Part shown: positions 1-11,959 of the stretch, one piece after another
How positions within the stretch are numbered: the first letter of the stretch is position 1
Layout: each line of letters begins with the position of its first letter
Assembly (NCBI GenBank): GCA_019787685.1
Contig: JAHNUO010000003.1
Location: 1,860,001 to 1,924,000 of the forward strand
Direction: 5' to 3'
Origin: Chiua virens
Lineage: Eukaryota > Basidiomycota > Agaricomycetes > Boletales > Boletaceae
DNA length: 64,000 bases
Notes under the pieces: model-generated
The model's input: the letters and a program-made list of their open reading frames with translations, nothing else
Told to the model about the DNA's origin: nothing
Database searches by the model: none
Position numbers and translations under genes: made by a program

Positions 1-2341
1 GGTCTTCCCTGCATCCTCGATATCTGACTCAAGCGCTTTCGCTTTGCTACCCGACGGATCGTCATTTGCCAATTTCTTTTGTAAATCGGCACGCGATTTT
101 TCAAGCTCGCTAGCCTGCATCATCAAGAACGCCTGACGTTTCTCCTCGGCAACCTTTTGCTCTTTAGTGAGTTCAGTCTCTGCTTCATCGTGCGTCGAAG
201 GATCTTCCTCAGCGGGAGCCTCTCCAGCAGCCGGACCCTCCGGAACACCAGCGAATTCAGTAAAGGGCGGTGGTGGTGTCCGCGTCGGAGTAGGTACATT
301 GAACAACGAATCCTTCCTAGTCGGTCCCGTATTGTCACCCTTGTCCGCCTCGCCTTGAAGCTGACCAGGGCTAGTGTCGACACCGGCGGAAAATATTGGT
401 GTCAGCTCAGGTTTACTTGTCAGAGGTTGCCCTTCTTGGTCTCCTGGCCTGAGTTCCTCTGTTGTCAGCAACAATGGAGGTGCATCGCCAGGTTGCGTCA
501 AGATGTTGACAGGTGGATCGACATGCGCAGGAGTGGAAATGGGGGGTTCGGAAACTTGGCCAGTGATACCTACATCGGACTTGCTCTGTTCGACTAGCTC
601 TTCGCGAGACTCCTTCAGTGGAGGCGCGGGTGCACTAACCTCAGTTGCTTGCTTGACTCTAGATCGGCCCCAAGTAGCGAGCTCGGCCCAATTACGTGAT
701 GTCGACTGAGTCTTTGATGATTGCGTAGCAATGTACGCCGCGCGATCCACTCCAATCTCGGAAGCGGCTTTGTCAACACCAGAGCGAAGGCTCTCGCGCA
801 GTGCACTGCGGGGCTGTGATTGGTCAAGCGTGCCACCAACCTCGGAGGCGGCCTTGTCAGTATGAGAATAGGCATGCGATGCACTCCGTTGTTCAGGTTG
901 GTCAACTACAGTACCAATCACAGAGGCAGCTCGCGACTCGGGGAGAGGGATTCTGTCAGGGGGATGTGATGTTCTTTCAGCACGAGAATGGGCATGCGAT
1001 GCACTTCGTGATTCAGGTTGGTCAACCACACTACCAAGCACGGAAGCAGCTCGCGATTTCGGGAGAGGGATTCGGTCAGGGGGTTGTAATGCTTTGTCGT
1101 CTGCGTCGACATTGGGAATATCAGGAAGAACATCGATGACAGGGGGAGGGTCAAAGACGGATGCAGGTCGTGATAGGGTCTGGGGAATTGGCTCGTACTC
1201 AGGCGCCAATTCGGAATCAGCTTGGAACGGAGGAACCGGCTCGTTTGCCTGTATGGGAGTGTGATGGTCGATGTCTACCCAGTCATCGGGTATCGTAGGT
1301 GGTTCATGCCGAGATGAATCCTGAGCGGATTCGAGTGCCCTCGACGAGACGGTTGTAGTTGCTTCGACGACGGTTTCCGATTGTACGAATTCCTTTTGTG
1401 TTTGTGTGGTCGTAACGGTGGTATCATGGACGGTCGTGGTTTGCGTCTCGAGCGTGGTAACATGAGTATGAGTGGTATCGATATGTTCCCCTGCTGCGAA
1501 TTCTCGTGATGATATTAGCGCTGGCGATGCAGGATTTGTAACGACACGCTCGCGCAAGAGGGAGAGCCTAGAGATGTCTGTAGCTGTCTCTGACCACCCT
1601 GATACGTCTGGAAACGTCCCTGGAGGACTACGCCCTGGCCGCCGTGCAGGACTTGGTGCTAGTGCGGGCGAAGGTGCAGGCGAGCGTGAAGGGGTCGCTC
1701 TGTCACTCCGTATCGAACCTGATACTTCCGTCGGTGTCGAACGCGATCGTTTGAACAAACGTACGCTCGGAAGATCGTTTTCAATTCGGATACGCGGAAC
1801 GGAGCGTTTGACATGGCGAACATCCTTGCGAACTTGGCGATAAAGATGCCGGAGACCGGAATCACGCCAAACGTTTGGCGCAATATCCGCTAGGAGCATG
1901 CCCACGAGCGACCAAAGGGCAACGAGGGCGAGGCGGGAAAGGGATTGGGTGAAGAGAAAGTCCACAAATATTCGGAAGCCGAACCCGATATAAGGATCAA
2001 AGGAATGTGGCATTCGTCGAACAAAGTGGTTGAAAACGACGCCTTCCCAGAGTCCAATGAGGACGCCTGAGTAGCAAAATGTCAACTGGGAAGTGCTGGA
2101 CGATATTCGATTGGAACGCACCACCGACTTTGTCATCGTTGTCCGTGGCAACATCAAGCACAACACGCAAGACGAGACCGACACCGATTGCAATGAGGCT
2201 CTCCGTAGAGGTTACTTGAGTGATCACATGTCTGGTATACCGGTAGGAGGATGATGAGATGGAATAGACGGATGCCAGCGTGGAAAGTGAATCAGTGTTG
2301 CGAGTGTATGTGGTGATCGGACCAACGCAAACAAACTTTTT
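1..2341 (-). CDS. Membrane-anchored, low-complexity conserved protein (partial, 3' end outside window)
   Basis: The reading frame is open from 2066 down to base 1. An upstream exon ends at 2122, joined across a 55-nt intron (2067-2121, GT-AG, phase kept). The N-terminal part holds two or three hydrophobic segments, including LIAIGVGLVLRVVLDV, a stretch around GVLIGLWEGVVFNHF, and FLFTQSLSRLALVALWSLVGMLLADIAP. A basic stretch follows, then several hundred Ser/Pro/Thr/Glu-rich residues that are probably disordered. A near-exact 40-residue repeat lies at about 841-1080. The last visible part is charged and probably helical (ELTKEQKVAEEKRQAFL). The layout resembles uncharacterised membrane proteins of agaricomycetes; I know no function. 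Oddity: the first exon has no in-frame ATG, so the start is either in an unrecognised upstream exon or lost. It diverges from the P450 gene with a short gap. Confidence 0.7.
841..1080 (-). repeat. 120-bp in-frame tandem repeat inside the low-complexity protein gene
   Basis: Positions 841-960 and 961-1080 are two copies of a 120-bp unit. They share landmarks such as ggcatgcgatgcact, caggttggtcaac and gggagagggatt at a spacing of exactly 120. A weaker third copy precedes them at about 790-840. The unit encodes 40 residues around the motifs PDRIPLP, SRAAS, VVDQPE and RSASHA, so it preserves the reading frame. Confidence 0.8.
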
Positions 2342-2482
2342 ATTGTTTGTCTTCAACTTGTTCTATCATATCCCTGTTCGTCAACTCAGATGGCCGTTCA
2401 ATCGACGAATTTGACTTTGTTCGGACCCACTCAACCTACCGATCTTGGACCCACAACTACATAAACCGCTGCACTGAGTATC

Positions 2483-4535
2483 ATGATGCTAGCAGACAAC
2501 CCTGTCGTTGTGACAGTAACTATTGCGACTTTGCTACTGGTTGTTCTCTACAGAAAACGTCGATTGACGCCAAAAGAAGAATATCCGCTTCCTCCCGGGC
2601 CACCTGCACGGGGATTCTTCGGCAATGTTATGCCAACGGTCAAGTCAGGCCTCCAATTTCTCCAGAGCGTCAAGCTAATTGGATTTCACTTTAGCATCAG
2701 TTCAACGTTCAACGATTGGGCCATTGAGTACGGCCCTGTGCTCACGCTTCGTCGAGGCAGCGATATTGTCATCCTTATCGCACGCGTCGATGTAAGTTTT
2801 GTCTTTTTGAGTCCCTTTTCAAAACCGAAAATCATTGATCCGTCGGGGTGTTTGTTTACAGGCTGCCTCTGATATCATGGAAAAACAGGGTGGTGCACTC
2901 GCAGACCGCCCTCGGATGATTGCTGCTTCTGAATTACTCTCCGGAGGCAAACGAATTTCACTTATTGGTAACAGCGAGCGATATCGTCGACTCAGGAAGG
3001 CTGTCCACACCCATTTGCAAGTGAAAGCGGTGGAAGCATACAAGGATGCCCAATTCGAGCAGGCGAGGACACTCATCCTGGACATTCTACGCGACCCACA
3101 GGAACATCAACAGCACGTCCACCGGTGCGTGGCATTACACTGAGCACGGCACTCTGAGCATATGTTTTTAGGTATTCCATCTCCATCGTCTTACGTATCA
3201 CGTACAGTAAAATGTCCCCCACATCTATGGATGACCCGGAGGTTCTTGGTGTGATGAAAATTGTCGAACACTTCATCGAAGGGATGCGACCTGGCGCTTA
3301 CCTCGTAGACCGTTTCCCTTGGTTACGATATGTTCCTGGATATGGGAGACGTCTTAAAACCTATCATGAGTCTGATCTCAAATTTTACAGAGGTCAGTTG
3401 GACCGTGTCAAGCGTGAAATGGTCAGTCAGTCCCTTCTCTCGTGTCAAAATATTATTAGGTAACCAAGGAGCAACTGCTTAGACCTTAGGTGAAGCTGGC
3501 CCCTCATTCTCGAGAACTTTGTTGGAAAATGTCCTGCGACCATCAACTATCCTTCGATGATATGTCGTACCTTGCGGGAACTCTGTTCGAGGCTGGCTAT
3601 GACACCGTATGACAATTCCTTTCATGCCTTACAGGTGCACTCAATGCTCTAGTCACAGAGCAAAGATGCCATAATTGCGATGATCATGGCTGCAGCGTGC
3701 TTCCCCGTTGCACAGCTACGGGTACAAGAGGAATTGGACAGGGTTGTCGGAATGGATAGACGTAAGTTCGCACATCTTCCATTCATCCTATATCATATCA
3801 TCCCTCCTCACCTCAGTCCCGAGCTGGAACGACTGGGATACACTTCCTCAACTTCATGCCTTTATTTCGGAGGTTCTCCGCTGGAGACCCGTCACACCGC
3901 TCGGTAAACTTGATCTTTCATTCCTTCCGAATTATCACCGATGATCTTTCCGCAGGTTTTTCGCATCGATCAACGAGGGAGATCATCTGGGTACGACATT
4001 TGCCCTCATGTAAAAACTCTCACTCAGAGTTCTACAAATTGTAGAGGGGCTATCGTATCCCTTCTGGTATGACAGTAATGGGGAACCTCTGGTATGTTTC
4101 CCTGCGTTGTCGGGGCCTTGTGAGATTCCCCACTTAGGCCTCCGGTGAAATAGGGCCATCAGCAGAGACCCCGTCGCATTTCCTGATCCAGAAAATTTCG
4201 ATCCCCAGCGCTGGCTCGACCAAGATGGTCAACTGCGCAAAGATGTGGAATGTTATGCGTTCGGCTTTGGTAGAAGGTACGCGTGTTTCCAAAAAACCAG
4301 TGAACCTTTGCGACGCCATATACGAAGGGTGTGTCCAGGAATTCATCTTGCAAAGCGGACACTATTCGCCGCGCTCGCACTCCTCCTTTGGTCATTTCGG
4401 ATTGTCGAGCGCCCAGAGGCGCCTATCGATACAACGCCAGATAGAGATAACATTGTGGCTCACCTGGCGCATTTTGAGGTTGACTTTGTACCTCGGACTA
4501 GTGAGACGCGGTTGAGGGAGGCGATGGTGATGTAA
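2483..4535 (+). CDS. Cytochrome P450 monooxygenase
   Basis: Haem-thiolate monooxygenase, probably ER-anchored and dependent on P450 reductase; the substrate is unknown. An N-terminal membrane anchor (VVVTVTIATLLLVVLY) is followed by a basic patch and the proline hinge PLPPGPPARG. Later exons carry the C-helix WRYR-like region (SERYRRLRKAVHTHL), the I-helix (GTLFEAGYDT), the K-helix ExxR (ISEVLRWRP), the PERF-like region (FDPQRW) and the haem loop FGFGRR/CPGIHLA. The haem loop is split by an intron starting gtacgc at about 4275, and splicing restores FGFGRRVCPG with the cysteine ligand. About eight short introns are visible. The 5' exon reads straight through a possible intron after GNVMPT; I kept it unspliced because no donor/acceptor pair preserves the frame. 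The stop codon is at 4533-4535. It looks like the multicopy fungal group related to OrdA/CYP64-like enzymes, but the family number cannot be assigned by eye. Confidence 0.88.
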
Positions 4536-5334
4536 AGCACGCTTGGATAGCACATCAGTCAGGGCAAAATCTGATGGATGACACTGAGTACTAGTATGTG
4601 CGAACGTGGCCTTCAGACTGACGGAAGTAGTCACAGGAGTAGATGAGGCGTATACTATATTTGTCGTAGATTTAGTTTCATTCATGTGAAGGGGTGAACA
4701 AAAGGACATACTCTCCCAGAGTGCGGAGGAATGTTGCGGCACACTCATGTCAATGATCAGGCTCCCGCGCTCCACATGATCGATTGGCGACGACGAGAAG
4801 AGGTGCACGGCAAGGACCCGCATGGGTTTTACAATATTAATAATCCCCGGAGGGGACGCATTCTGAGTAAGGTCGGTCTTTGTGCGAGTCAGTCACACAC
4901 AAAGACCGACCGTACCCACAATGCGTCCCTGGCCATCGACCTCTCAGATCTCAAGACCTACCTACATGTTGACCAACAGAAACCGCAAGAGCTGGACACG
5001 ACACCTCAAGGTCTTGCCAAGGTCTCACATGCGGAGCCGGGCAATTGCACGGATCTCATGCATCATGATGCGCTTCAGCCTCAGCCGTGTCCAAGCCAGG
5101 CCTAGTGGGGCTTGCCAACCGCGGTCCTGTGAGACCACATGGCTGTCCCTGCGCATGGAGAGGATTCCCCGAGAACCATACGTCCGGATATCCATTGGTA
5201 TATGTATTTAGTCAATAAGTGGTAAAATACATTTGAGTTGAGATATAATAACTATATTTTGATACATACGATGAATATAGTATTATGTTGATAACCTCCT
5301 TTTCAAGAGAAGAATCCCCAGAGTGCTAGTCCTG
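4536..5334. other. Intergenic, no gene seen
   Basis: The stretch between the P450 stop and the F-box-like pseudogene holds no supported coding sequence. It contains one strong perfect hairpin (4871-4911) and an AT-rich block at about 5195-5300 that probably lies near the 3' ends of the converging genes. Confidence 0.6.
4871..4911. repeat. Perfect 14-bp inverted repeat (hairpin)
   Basis: The left arm ggtcggtctttgtg (4871-4884) and right arm cacaaagaccgacc (4898-4911) pair perfectly around a 13-nt loop. It lies downstream of the P450 gene in non-coding DNA. There is no T-run next to it, and a bacterial-type terminator would not be expected here. Confidence 0.85.
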
Positions 5335-7234
5335 TCAGCGACATGAGCATGAAAAGGACTCTCGTTTCCTCGCCAGCGATGCTCTTCTCAAAGACCAATC
5401 CAGGTCCACACCGCTTCCTCGCAGTTGGTTGCAAGTCGAGAGCGTAACGATATTTTCTGGTTTTCCGATCGGCTGTTCGCGAGTAGGCAGTCGGATGGGA
5501 TGGTGGGTATTAGAGGCAAAGGGAATAGTCCAACCCAGGACAGCAGCAACCGGGAACTGCGATACTCCTGTGCACGCCACGGACGTAGGTAACCCATGTT
5601 CGTCTGTGTTTAGGACATAATGCCCTGTCTCAATATAGGGATGGCCAGGATCGCCGCTGGTGCGACTTATTTCCGAACCAAAGCAAGGCTGAAAGTCGTG
5701 TGGAATAAAAGTGATCGAAAAAGATTGTAATCGTGGAAGTGTGTGTACGATTGTGGAAGCACAGCTCGAGAGGGAATCTTCGTGTTGGGAGCGGACCAGG
5801 GTCATGCGGAGATGCTGTAAGCGGGGAAGGGCTGCGAACTGCCTTAGCGAGCGCATCCTACGAAAGTATATAGGTTGTGAGAACGTGCAAAGCGGTCAAC
5901 GACGTACAACAGTAAATGAAGATTTGCGGGAGCATACGACTTCAAGCTTAGTGAGGCCTGGACACGCATGTGCAATAGACCGGACCAGACTCCCGCCTTC
6001 GTAGGCGGACAGAAAGACGAAACTGACGCGCAATTCGGTCAGGGACTTTAAGCCTCTGAGAACGCTAGCTAGTAGCGAGGGTGCAAGATCGCGAATGATT
6101 AAAGGTTCATCGAGCGCAACGCTTGTAATCTGATGGTGAATAGGGGCTAGCGCTTGTAAATGCTCTATGGCGCCGCTAAAGTGTGTGAGGGCAGGGAGCG
6201 AGCCATCGGTGAGAGAATTGAGAAGTGCGGGATTAAGCGCCGCACGCGAAGTTCGAAGCGAACGTAGTTTAGGGTGTGCCTCGAAGAAACGCGATAAACG
6301 GAGGTTTCACACCAGCGCGCGGATCCCAATCGAGTAAGGTGTCGCCCAGGGAGAGTGTGTGTAGTCTGGGCCAGTGTGCGTAACACAAGGGATGCACTAT
6401 TTGTGCGGAAATAAATGGTGCGCCGCTAATGTGCAACTCTTCCAGGTCAGGAGAACGGCGAATGAGCATATCCCATAGCCGGGGTTCGGCGGGAAGCTCT
6501 GCTCTGCATTAGAAACGTGCTGGCTGCGTGGATGAACGGACAAATTACCTTGAAGATCAACGTCTTCGAGCCGTTCGTAGAAACCCCTCTTCACGTTAAG
6601 GACGAAACCGCGTAGACCTTTGAATTGGAAGAACTAGAGACGATGAGCCCAGGATCTTTGCGTGCCAAGGAACGAAACAAACATTACTACGGCTGTCAAG
6701 GAGTTCTGAGCCGTAGGACGTGCCGACGGTTGTCAGCCTCGGACATCTGTGAGACAACACGATTGAGCTCACGACCCCGTGTCGACAGAACAATGAGAGT
6801 CTTACGACATGCGTAACGCGAACCACATATCATCACGTTGGGGGATTTCATCAGCATCCCAGATGAATGTATGCAATGCGTCTAGGCTGTGTGCAAGACG
6901 TTGAACGAGTCCAGAAACAATATTTCCGTTGAGATCGTTAGGCTTGGTAGAAAAGCAAATCAGGAGCTTCTGTACATGGCGGGAAATATCGGGGCGACGA
7001 TTGAGCATCGTCAAGGTTGAACGACATTGTTCGATGTTGACCAGCTGCACGTCAGAGTAGAGGGTAGGGTAAAGGCCATATAAGAGCTCTTTGCTCTGTT
7101 AGAGGATGTCAGTACGATGATGTGTGCATACGGAAGGGACTAGCCGACAGAGCAAGTCGTAAGATGTCTGCCTTGGAGTCGACATGGCCGGCGATTTCGT
7201 GTATGAGATCAAAGGGGAGTGTCGCGAAGTTCAT
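5335..7234 (-). pseudogene. F-box/leucine-rich-type protein gene with frameshifts
   Basis: The start at 7234 gives MNFATLPFDLIHEIAGHVDS, a typical fungal F-box opening (LPxDLxxEI), followed by RLALS. Later pieces read TLTMLNRRPDISRHVQKLLI, RRSPDLEELHISG, HWPRLHTLSLGD and RSLRQFAALPRLQHLRM. This is the layout of basidiomycete F-box proteins with degenerate leucine-rich repeats, which recruit targets to SCF ubiquitin ligases. At least one clean intron is present (gtaaga to ctcacag, about 6755-6815). The frame breaks by one base near 6635 (between SSSL and FQFKGLRGF) and again near 6288 (before EAHPKLRSL), where homology resumes in another frame. The first exon junction at about 7150 also lacks an in-phase GT donor. 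I call it a recent pseudogene; two sequencing errors are the alternative. Confidence 0.7.
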
Positions 7235-10200
7235 AGGGAGCGTCTGGAAAGGGATTGGAGAACGAGTGCTGGGTATATAGGCATGTTATTAGTACTCGGT
7301 TCTTAGTCAGCTGTTGATAGACACACGGACGCTGCGGTGCACTGGCTCGCGAATATCCGTGCACAGCGTCGGCGCCACAACCGACTCGCTGTCAGAACTT
7401 GACATCGATCATGAGTAACATGTCAGAAAAGTTCCGTGGGCTCATTACCTACTACTCTCAGGCCCCAGGGCATTCAACTTGTTCACTGACCATGCAATGA
7501 GCTCACTCGATCGTTAACGTTGACCTTCAAGTTGCCTTTCTCCCACCGAGTTCACAAAATTACATTACGACAACATCGCCATCATGATGGAGCTTATCCC
7601 CAGTCCCCGAGCTAGATGGAACAGGAGTGGCAAATGCGGACTGATTTCCGTTTAATTTACCTCCTTTGCCGAGTTCAAGTTTCACGGTTGATTAACTAGG
7701 GTTGCGCAATGCAACTCTGAGGCCGGCTGCGCATTGCGACTCATGGCTAGCTAGTGCTATTGCATACAACAGGCTATGCCAGTGCTCTCGTCACTCAAGC
7801 CCCACCCAACCCTGCACGCAGCACAATTAACCCAGCCTCGACGTGCAAACCGTCCGTGGCAGGACCGTCGAAGTCATTGACGCCACTGGTTCACAAGGTC
7901 GTCTCGGTTATTATCGCTCTGTTCATCGATACAACTTCTGTCTCAATATGTCTTTATCGTCGTTCAAGCGTTCAAATCATCGTCCGAGTCGTTGACCTCT
8001 GTAGGACATCCTTACTTTTCGGCGGAACAGTATTTATTGTTCATTCACCGGTGACTTTGTACAAAAGACACCGCGGCGCAATCCCGGTGTTTTCTTAGAA
8101 CGCCAAAGCGGCTCAGCCCCGACCTTTTCGCGCTTGTATCTCCGCCGCTTCCAGACCACACTTGCATGGTATCACCGACGGTGGTCAGATCTTTGCAAAA
8201 GAGATTACAAATCTGGTGTTGATGGATTGCTCAATGTGAAAGAATACGCCAGTGCAAGGTGATATAAAAATAGAGAATGCGATCGCGACGGTAACGGCTG
8301 GGTGCCAGTGGGTCACTGGCACTGGGTGTGGTCTGGCTGCGGTCGCTACTCCCTCAAGATGGCGCGATATTGACATCTTGCATACACAGTTGCACATATG
8401 ACCTAGTTTGTGAGTCTAACACCATTGCTTTCGTATACCTCTCTCAGATTGTGTCGTAGGCCAAGACCACTTGATCAACCTGCTGTACGATTCCTGTGTA
8501 CCTGCTCCTTGAACATAACGTATGAAACTCGCCAACGGTAGCTTCGTTTACAGAGAGAGAACGAGGAGTGGAGTTCCGTGTAAGTCACTGACTAAATGGG
8601 CACTGGCAGCCACCAGCTGATCATGTCCTGCCGGCATTGGAACGAGACGGACCCTACAATTCAAATTGAATACGTTCGATATCTAGGGACCTCAGCCACG
8701 CGACTTTGACCCTTACAGGTCGGAGTAGGTCATTGTCTCCTATGAAGTAGTTGAGTCACTGTTATCCCGTCGTGTTTCCGTACACCTTCTGATCGTATCG
8801 TAGGCCAAGACCGCCCGATTTACTTGCCGAATTCCAAGGGACTCTGTCAGCATTAGAACCTAACTTAGTTCGTATGCTGCGTACTCATGGGCCTGTACAC
8901 TGACATATACTCGGCAACCTGTACTCTCGATCGCACAAAAAAGCAGAGAACCAGAAGTGTTGCAATGGTCAGCAGACCTCATCAAGGCAGATAACGACTT
9001 GCTGGCATTACAAACCCTTCGATTCAAACTGAATACATACATACGTTCAATATCAGGGACCTCTTTCATTCTAGCACACATATCCGAAAGACCACTGGCA
9101 TTTGCACTCGGTGCGTGACGCATCAGGCCCAGGTACGATACATATTAACCCACCCCTCGGACAAACTGCCCAGGATCATTCGTCCTTACGTACCTTGCAT
9201 CTGGCGTTGCGGGGTACACGTGGTAACATGGCGGCCTATACGTCCGTTATCACACCTTTGCACCGTTCGAAATTCTTGTCACAACGTCATCTAGCTCGTT
9301 ACCGAAGGCTGGTGACCTGAGGTTGTACGTTCTTGTTGCTTGCAGTTATTTGCATCCGCTGACACGCGGCGCGTGCTTCATAGAACCTGTGAATTGGTCT
9401 CTCGTTCGTGCGAGCGGCGTACCTGGGGAAGGCCACTGGAACGTCGATTCAGCACATATCTTTATAGGCAAACGTTGCCTCATAGTTCTTCTCTACGTGT
9501 CTCGTTTAGGGTCTATCTTCGACGACGGTGTTTCTCAGCCCATACCGATCATTGATGTATCGACCAGGAAGATCATGATCAGACTGTAACGACCACACAA
9601 CCCACGGTGCATGCAAGTCAATTTATTACGCCACCCGGACCACAGCGCCACATCCACGTCGAAATCTTGAATAATGTACTGGTAGTGAGACACAGTCTGA
9701 ATGTCATCGACGAGGGAGACATCCATGATCCACCAGGTAGTGATGCGACTCGTCGTTCATTCCGCCACAGCCAGACTGCTATTCCAAGACGGCACTTCAA
9801 CATCTCTTTTGAACGTGGCGACGTCGAACGCTGACAATGAACATGATATAGTGCGTCGTCTTCGCAACCGGACGACGTCTCCCGGGGTCCTTTCTGATCC
9901 TTCTTTCTTGCGCGACGGTCTCGGTGTCGATGATCCTGTGAGGCGCGTCCGCGTGCCAGTGGGGTTGCAGTGGGGCATGCTTACAAGATTGTTGATGGAT
10001 TATGACGCGTCGGCGTGCGGCGCAGTTGATCTCATCAACGCCACAGCCCCACTTAGTACATTTTGGGCTTACCAACTTTCACGGCATTCCTAGCTCGGAG
10101 AGTGTCAACAGCCGACTCGTCGATTGTAGAAGTAAAAGCGTACTACCAGAAAGACTGAAAGACATTGTCGGTGGTACTAGTTACCGTTCAGGAAAGTAAA

Positions 10201-10888
10201 TCACTTATCCTTGTGCGGAATGGCCTCGAGATCGGGCTCAGGATTTTTCATTATTTTGATGGTCGTAATCATGCGCCACCCGGGCCAGACTGTCGTCACT
10301 CACAGGCTATTAGCTACATCAACGAAGCCAACATAGAATTCGACTGCGCACGATGCGTATGCGTGGCATCGTCGCTAAGGACCAGCGGAACCAACCTACT
10401 CTATAAGAATACATGACCGTACCTTACTTGGATTAACTGCGCAAGGGACAACAATAATGAGCGTACATGCAATAAAAAAAGAATAAAGAAGAGCCCGAGT
10501 GCATCCAACAAACATATTTGGAAACGAATGGATTTGTATCTGACTATTTGAATTGGGCGGGTTTTTACCCTTTGAAAGCTGAAAAGAACGACGTTCAGGA
10601 AGGGAGACCGAAGCTGCTGAGACAGACGGTAGCGAGGGATAGCGTGCCAGAAATAATAGACATTAAACGGAAGAGGAAGGACATCGAACTTTCGAAAGTC
10701 ACCGGATGAGCGGCGTAATTAATGGTTAACAAACTCGGATTCGTTGCGAAGACAAATCGTTCGAAATCTACACATAAATTCAGACAATATCCAAATTCGT
10801 CGGGTATTCGAGCGTACCTGAAGTGACCTAACCCTTCGAAGACGACGGGGTCATAGCAGACTTCCTTCTTGCCTCTGAACTTTTGCGA
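7235..10888. other. Gene-poor stretch
   Basis: I see no coding sequence I can support in these 3.6 kb. Open frames are short and resemble no family I know. The stretch holds an old tandem duplication (8397-9075) and a 9-bp perfect hairpin (gtgccagtg at 8302-8310, cactggcac at 8314-8322). Open frames at about 9600-10100 on both strands may be remnants but show no motif. Confidence 0.5.
8397..9075. repeat. Diverged tandem duplication, unit about 340 bp
   Basis: Two successive copies (about 8397-8739 and 8740-9075) share ordered landmarks: tatga..tagtt, then cgta(t/c)acctct, then cgtaggccaagacc (8454 and 8800), then ctggcat, then a block ending gggacctc (8694 and 9062). Between landmarks the copies differ by many substitutions and small indels, so the duplication is old. 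No coding potential is seen. Confidence 0.55.
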
Positions 10889-11632
10889 CTACCGAGCATC
10901 GAAGTGATGGTGTTCATAGAGATCCGGCTTCGCCGGAACCTTCTCGCTCGCGCAAGTCGCGTACGTCGAGACGCCTGACCTATTGCTGATCGAAGCAGAC
11001 ATGATGGACTGCACGGTGGTGCTCGCGCTCCACCGGGAGGTTTGCTGTATATGCGCCGGCTGTGGCGGTTGCACTGTCGGCACCGGAGTGGGCGTAGTGG
11101 GACTTCGACACTCCTCAATGAGGGACTGCAGTAGGAGCTGCGCGAGCCGCGCCTCGTCTCCAAATCCTCTATCCCTTTCTACATCCATTTCCGTGCCTCG
11201 AGTCTCTGGGACGGGCAACAGCGTCCGAGCAGAATCTTGGTGTACGAGAAGTCTCAAGTTCTTCCCATTGGCACGTGCCTTCTTTCCCTTGCGCCGTCCT
11301 CCTTTGACAATCGAACGTGGCGCAGGAAAACGGTATTGCATGCTGATCTCCTTGCTTCCGTTCCATCCCAAATCGACTTCGTCGAGATCGAGCCCGACAG
11401 GAGGGAGAGGTGGCGGCGGCGGCGGCGAGCTAGCGAACGGATCCCGCAACGATAGGAAGTCGAATAAAGAATCGGACTCATGCGGGGAGACGGGAGGATT
11501 AGGTGTCCGCAATGGTGGCTTGTCACGGGAAACCTTGTCAAGGTCGCTTCTGAGCGGCCCATGGTCACAACCGAAAGCAACTCGCTCCTCCGAGGAGCAC
11601 AGGCTGCGATCGAGCAGGAAGAACTTACGCAT
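10889..11632 (-). CDS. Hypothetical proline-rich protein, 247 aa
   Basis: A single open frame from ATG at 11632 to the stop at 10889. I do not recognise the family. Visible traits are a central PPPPPPLPP run, an Asp/Glu patch (LDLDEVDLGW), a Lys/Arg cluster (KGGRRKGKKARANGK) that could be a nuclear localisation signal, an amphipathic piece (DEARLAQLLLQSLIEECRS), and a Thr/Pro/Gln-rich then Ser-rich tail. The frame stays open upstream to about 11686 without a Met, so an upstream exon is possible. It is followed upstream by the small membrane protein gene on the same strand. A 220-codon frame on the opposite strand is treated as a shadow. Confidence 0.45.
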   Translation of the reverse strand: MRKFFLLDRSLCSSEERVAFGCDHGPLRSDLDKVSRDKPPLRTPNPPVSPHESDSLFDFLSLRDPFASSPPPPPPLPPVGLDLDEVDLGWNGSKEISMQYRFPAPRSIVKGGRRKGKKARANGKNLRLLVHQDSARTLLPVPETRGTEMDVERDRGFGDEARLAQLLLQSLIEECRSPTTPTPVPTVQPPQPAHIQQTSRWSASTTVQSIMSASISNRSGVSTYATCASEKVPAKPDLYEHHHFDAR

Positions 11633-11959
11633 GATGCCAATGTGAGTTCCAGGTAGTACTGTAAGTCTCAGACTTACTTGAAGCAACAGCCAATACTGCT
11701 GAAGACCACAACAGATTGCAAATGGCAGATCCGACCATAATAGTGCTTACTAGGGGCTGATTGGTCTGGGAGACAGTGTCATCCACAAATACGCAGGCAG
11801 CGAACGTTCAGAGAAGCAGAGAAAGCGGCAAAGAACTGCGTAAGCACGAGGACCAGCGGCAGAAGGATAAGATGTTGTTTGTCTGTCCTGTATACGTCTT
11901 CAGAGGCATTGAAGGTGTGACTTGTCGACGACGGAGAAAGAAGATCGGGCGCGTCCCAC

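Noticed and set aside
10983..11645. 220-codon plus-strand frame
   Set aside because: It mirrors the proline-rich minus-strand frame (poly-Gly opposite poly-Pro). The minus-strand frame has more protein-like composition, so this one is treated as its shadow.
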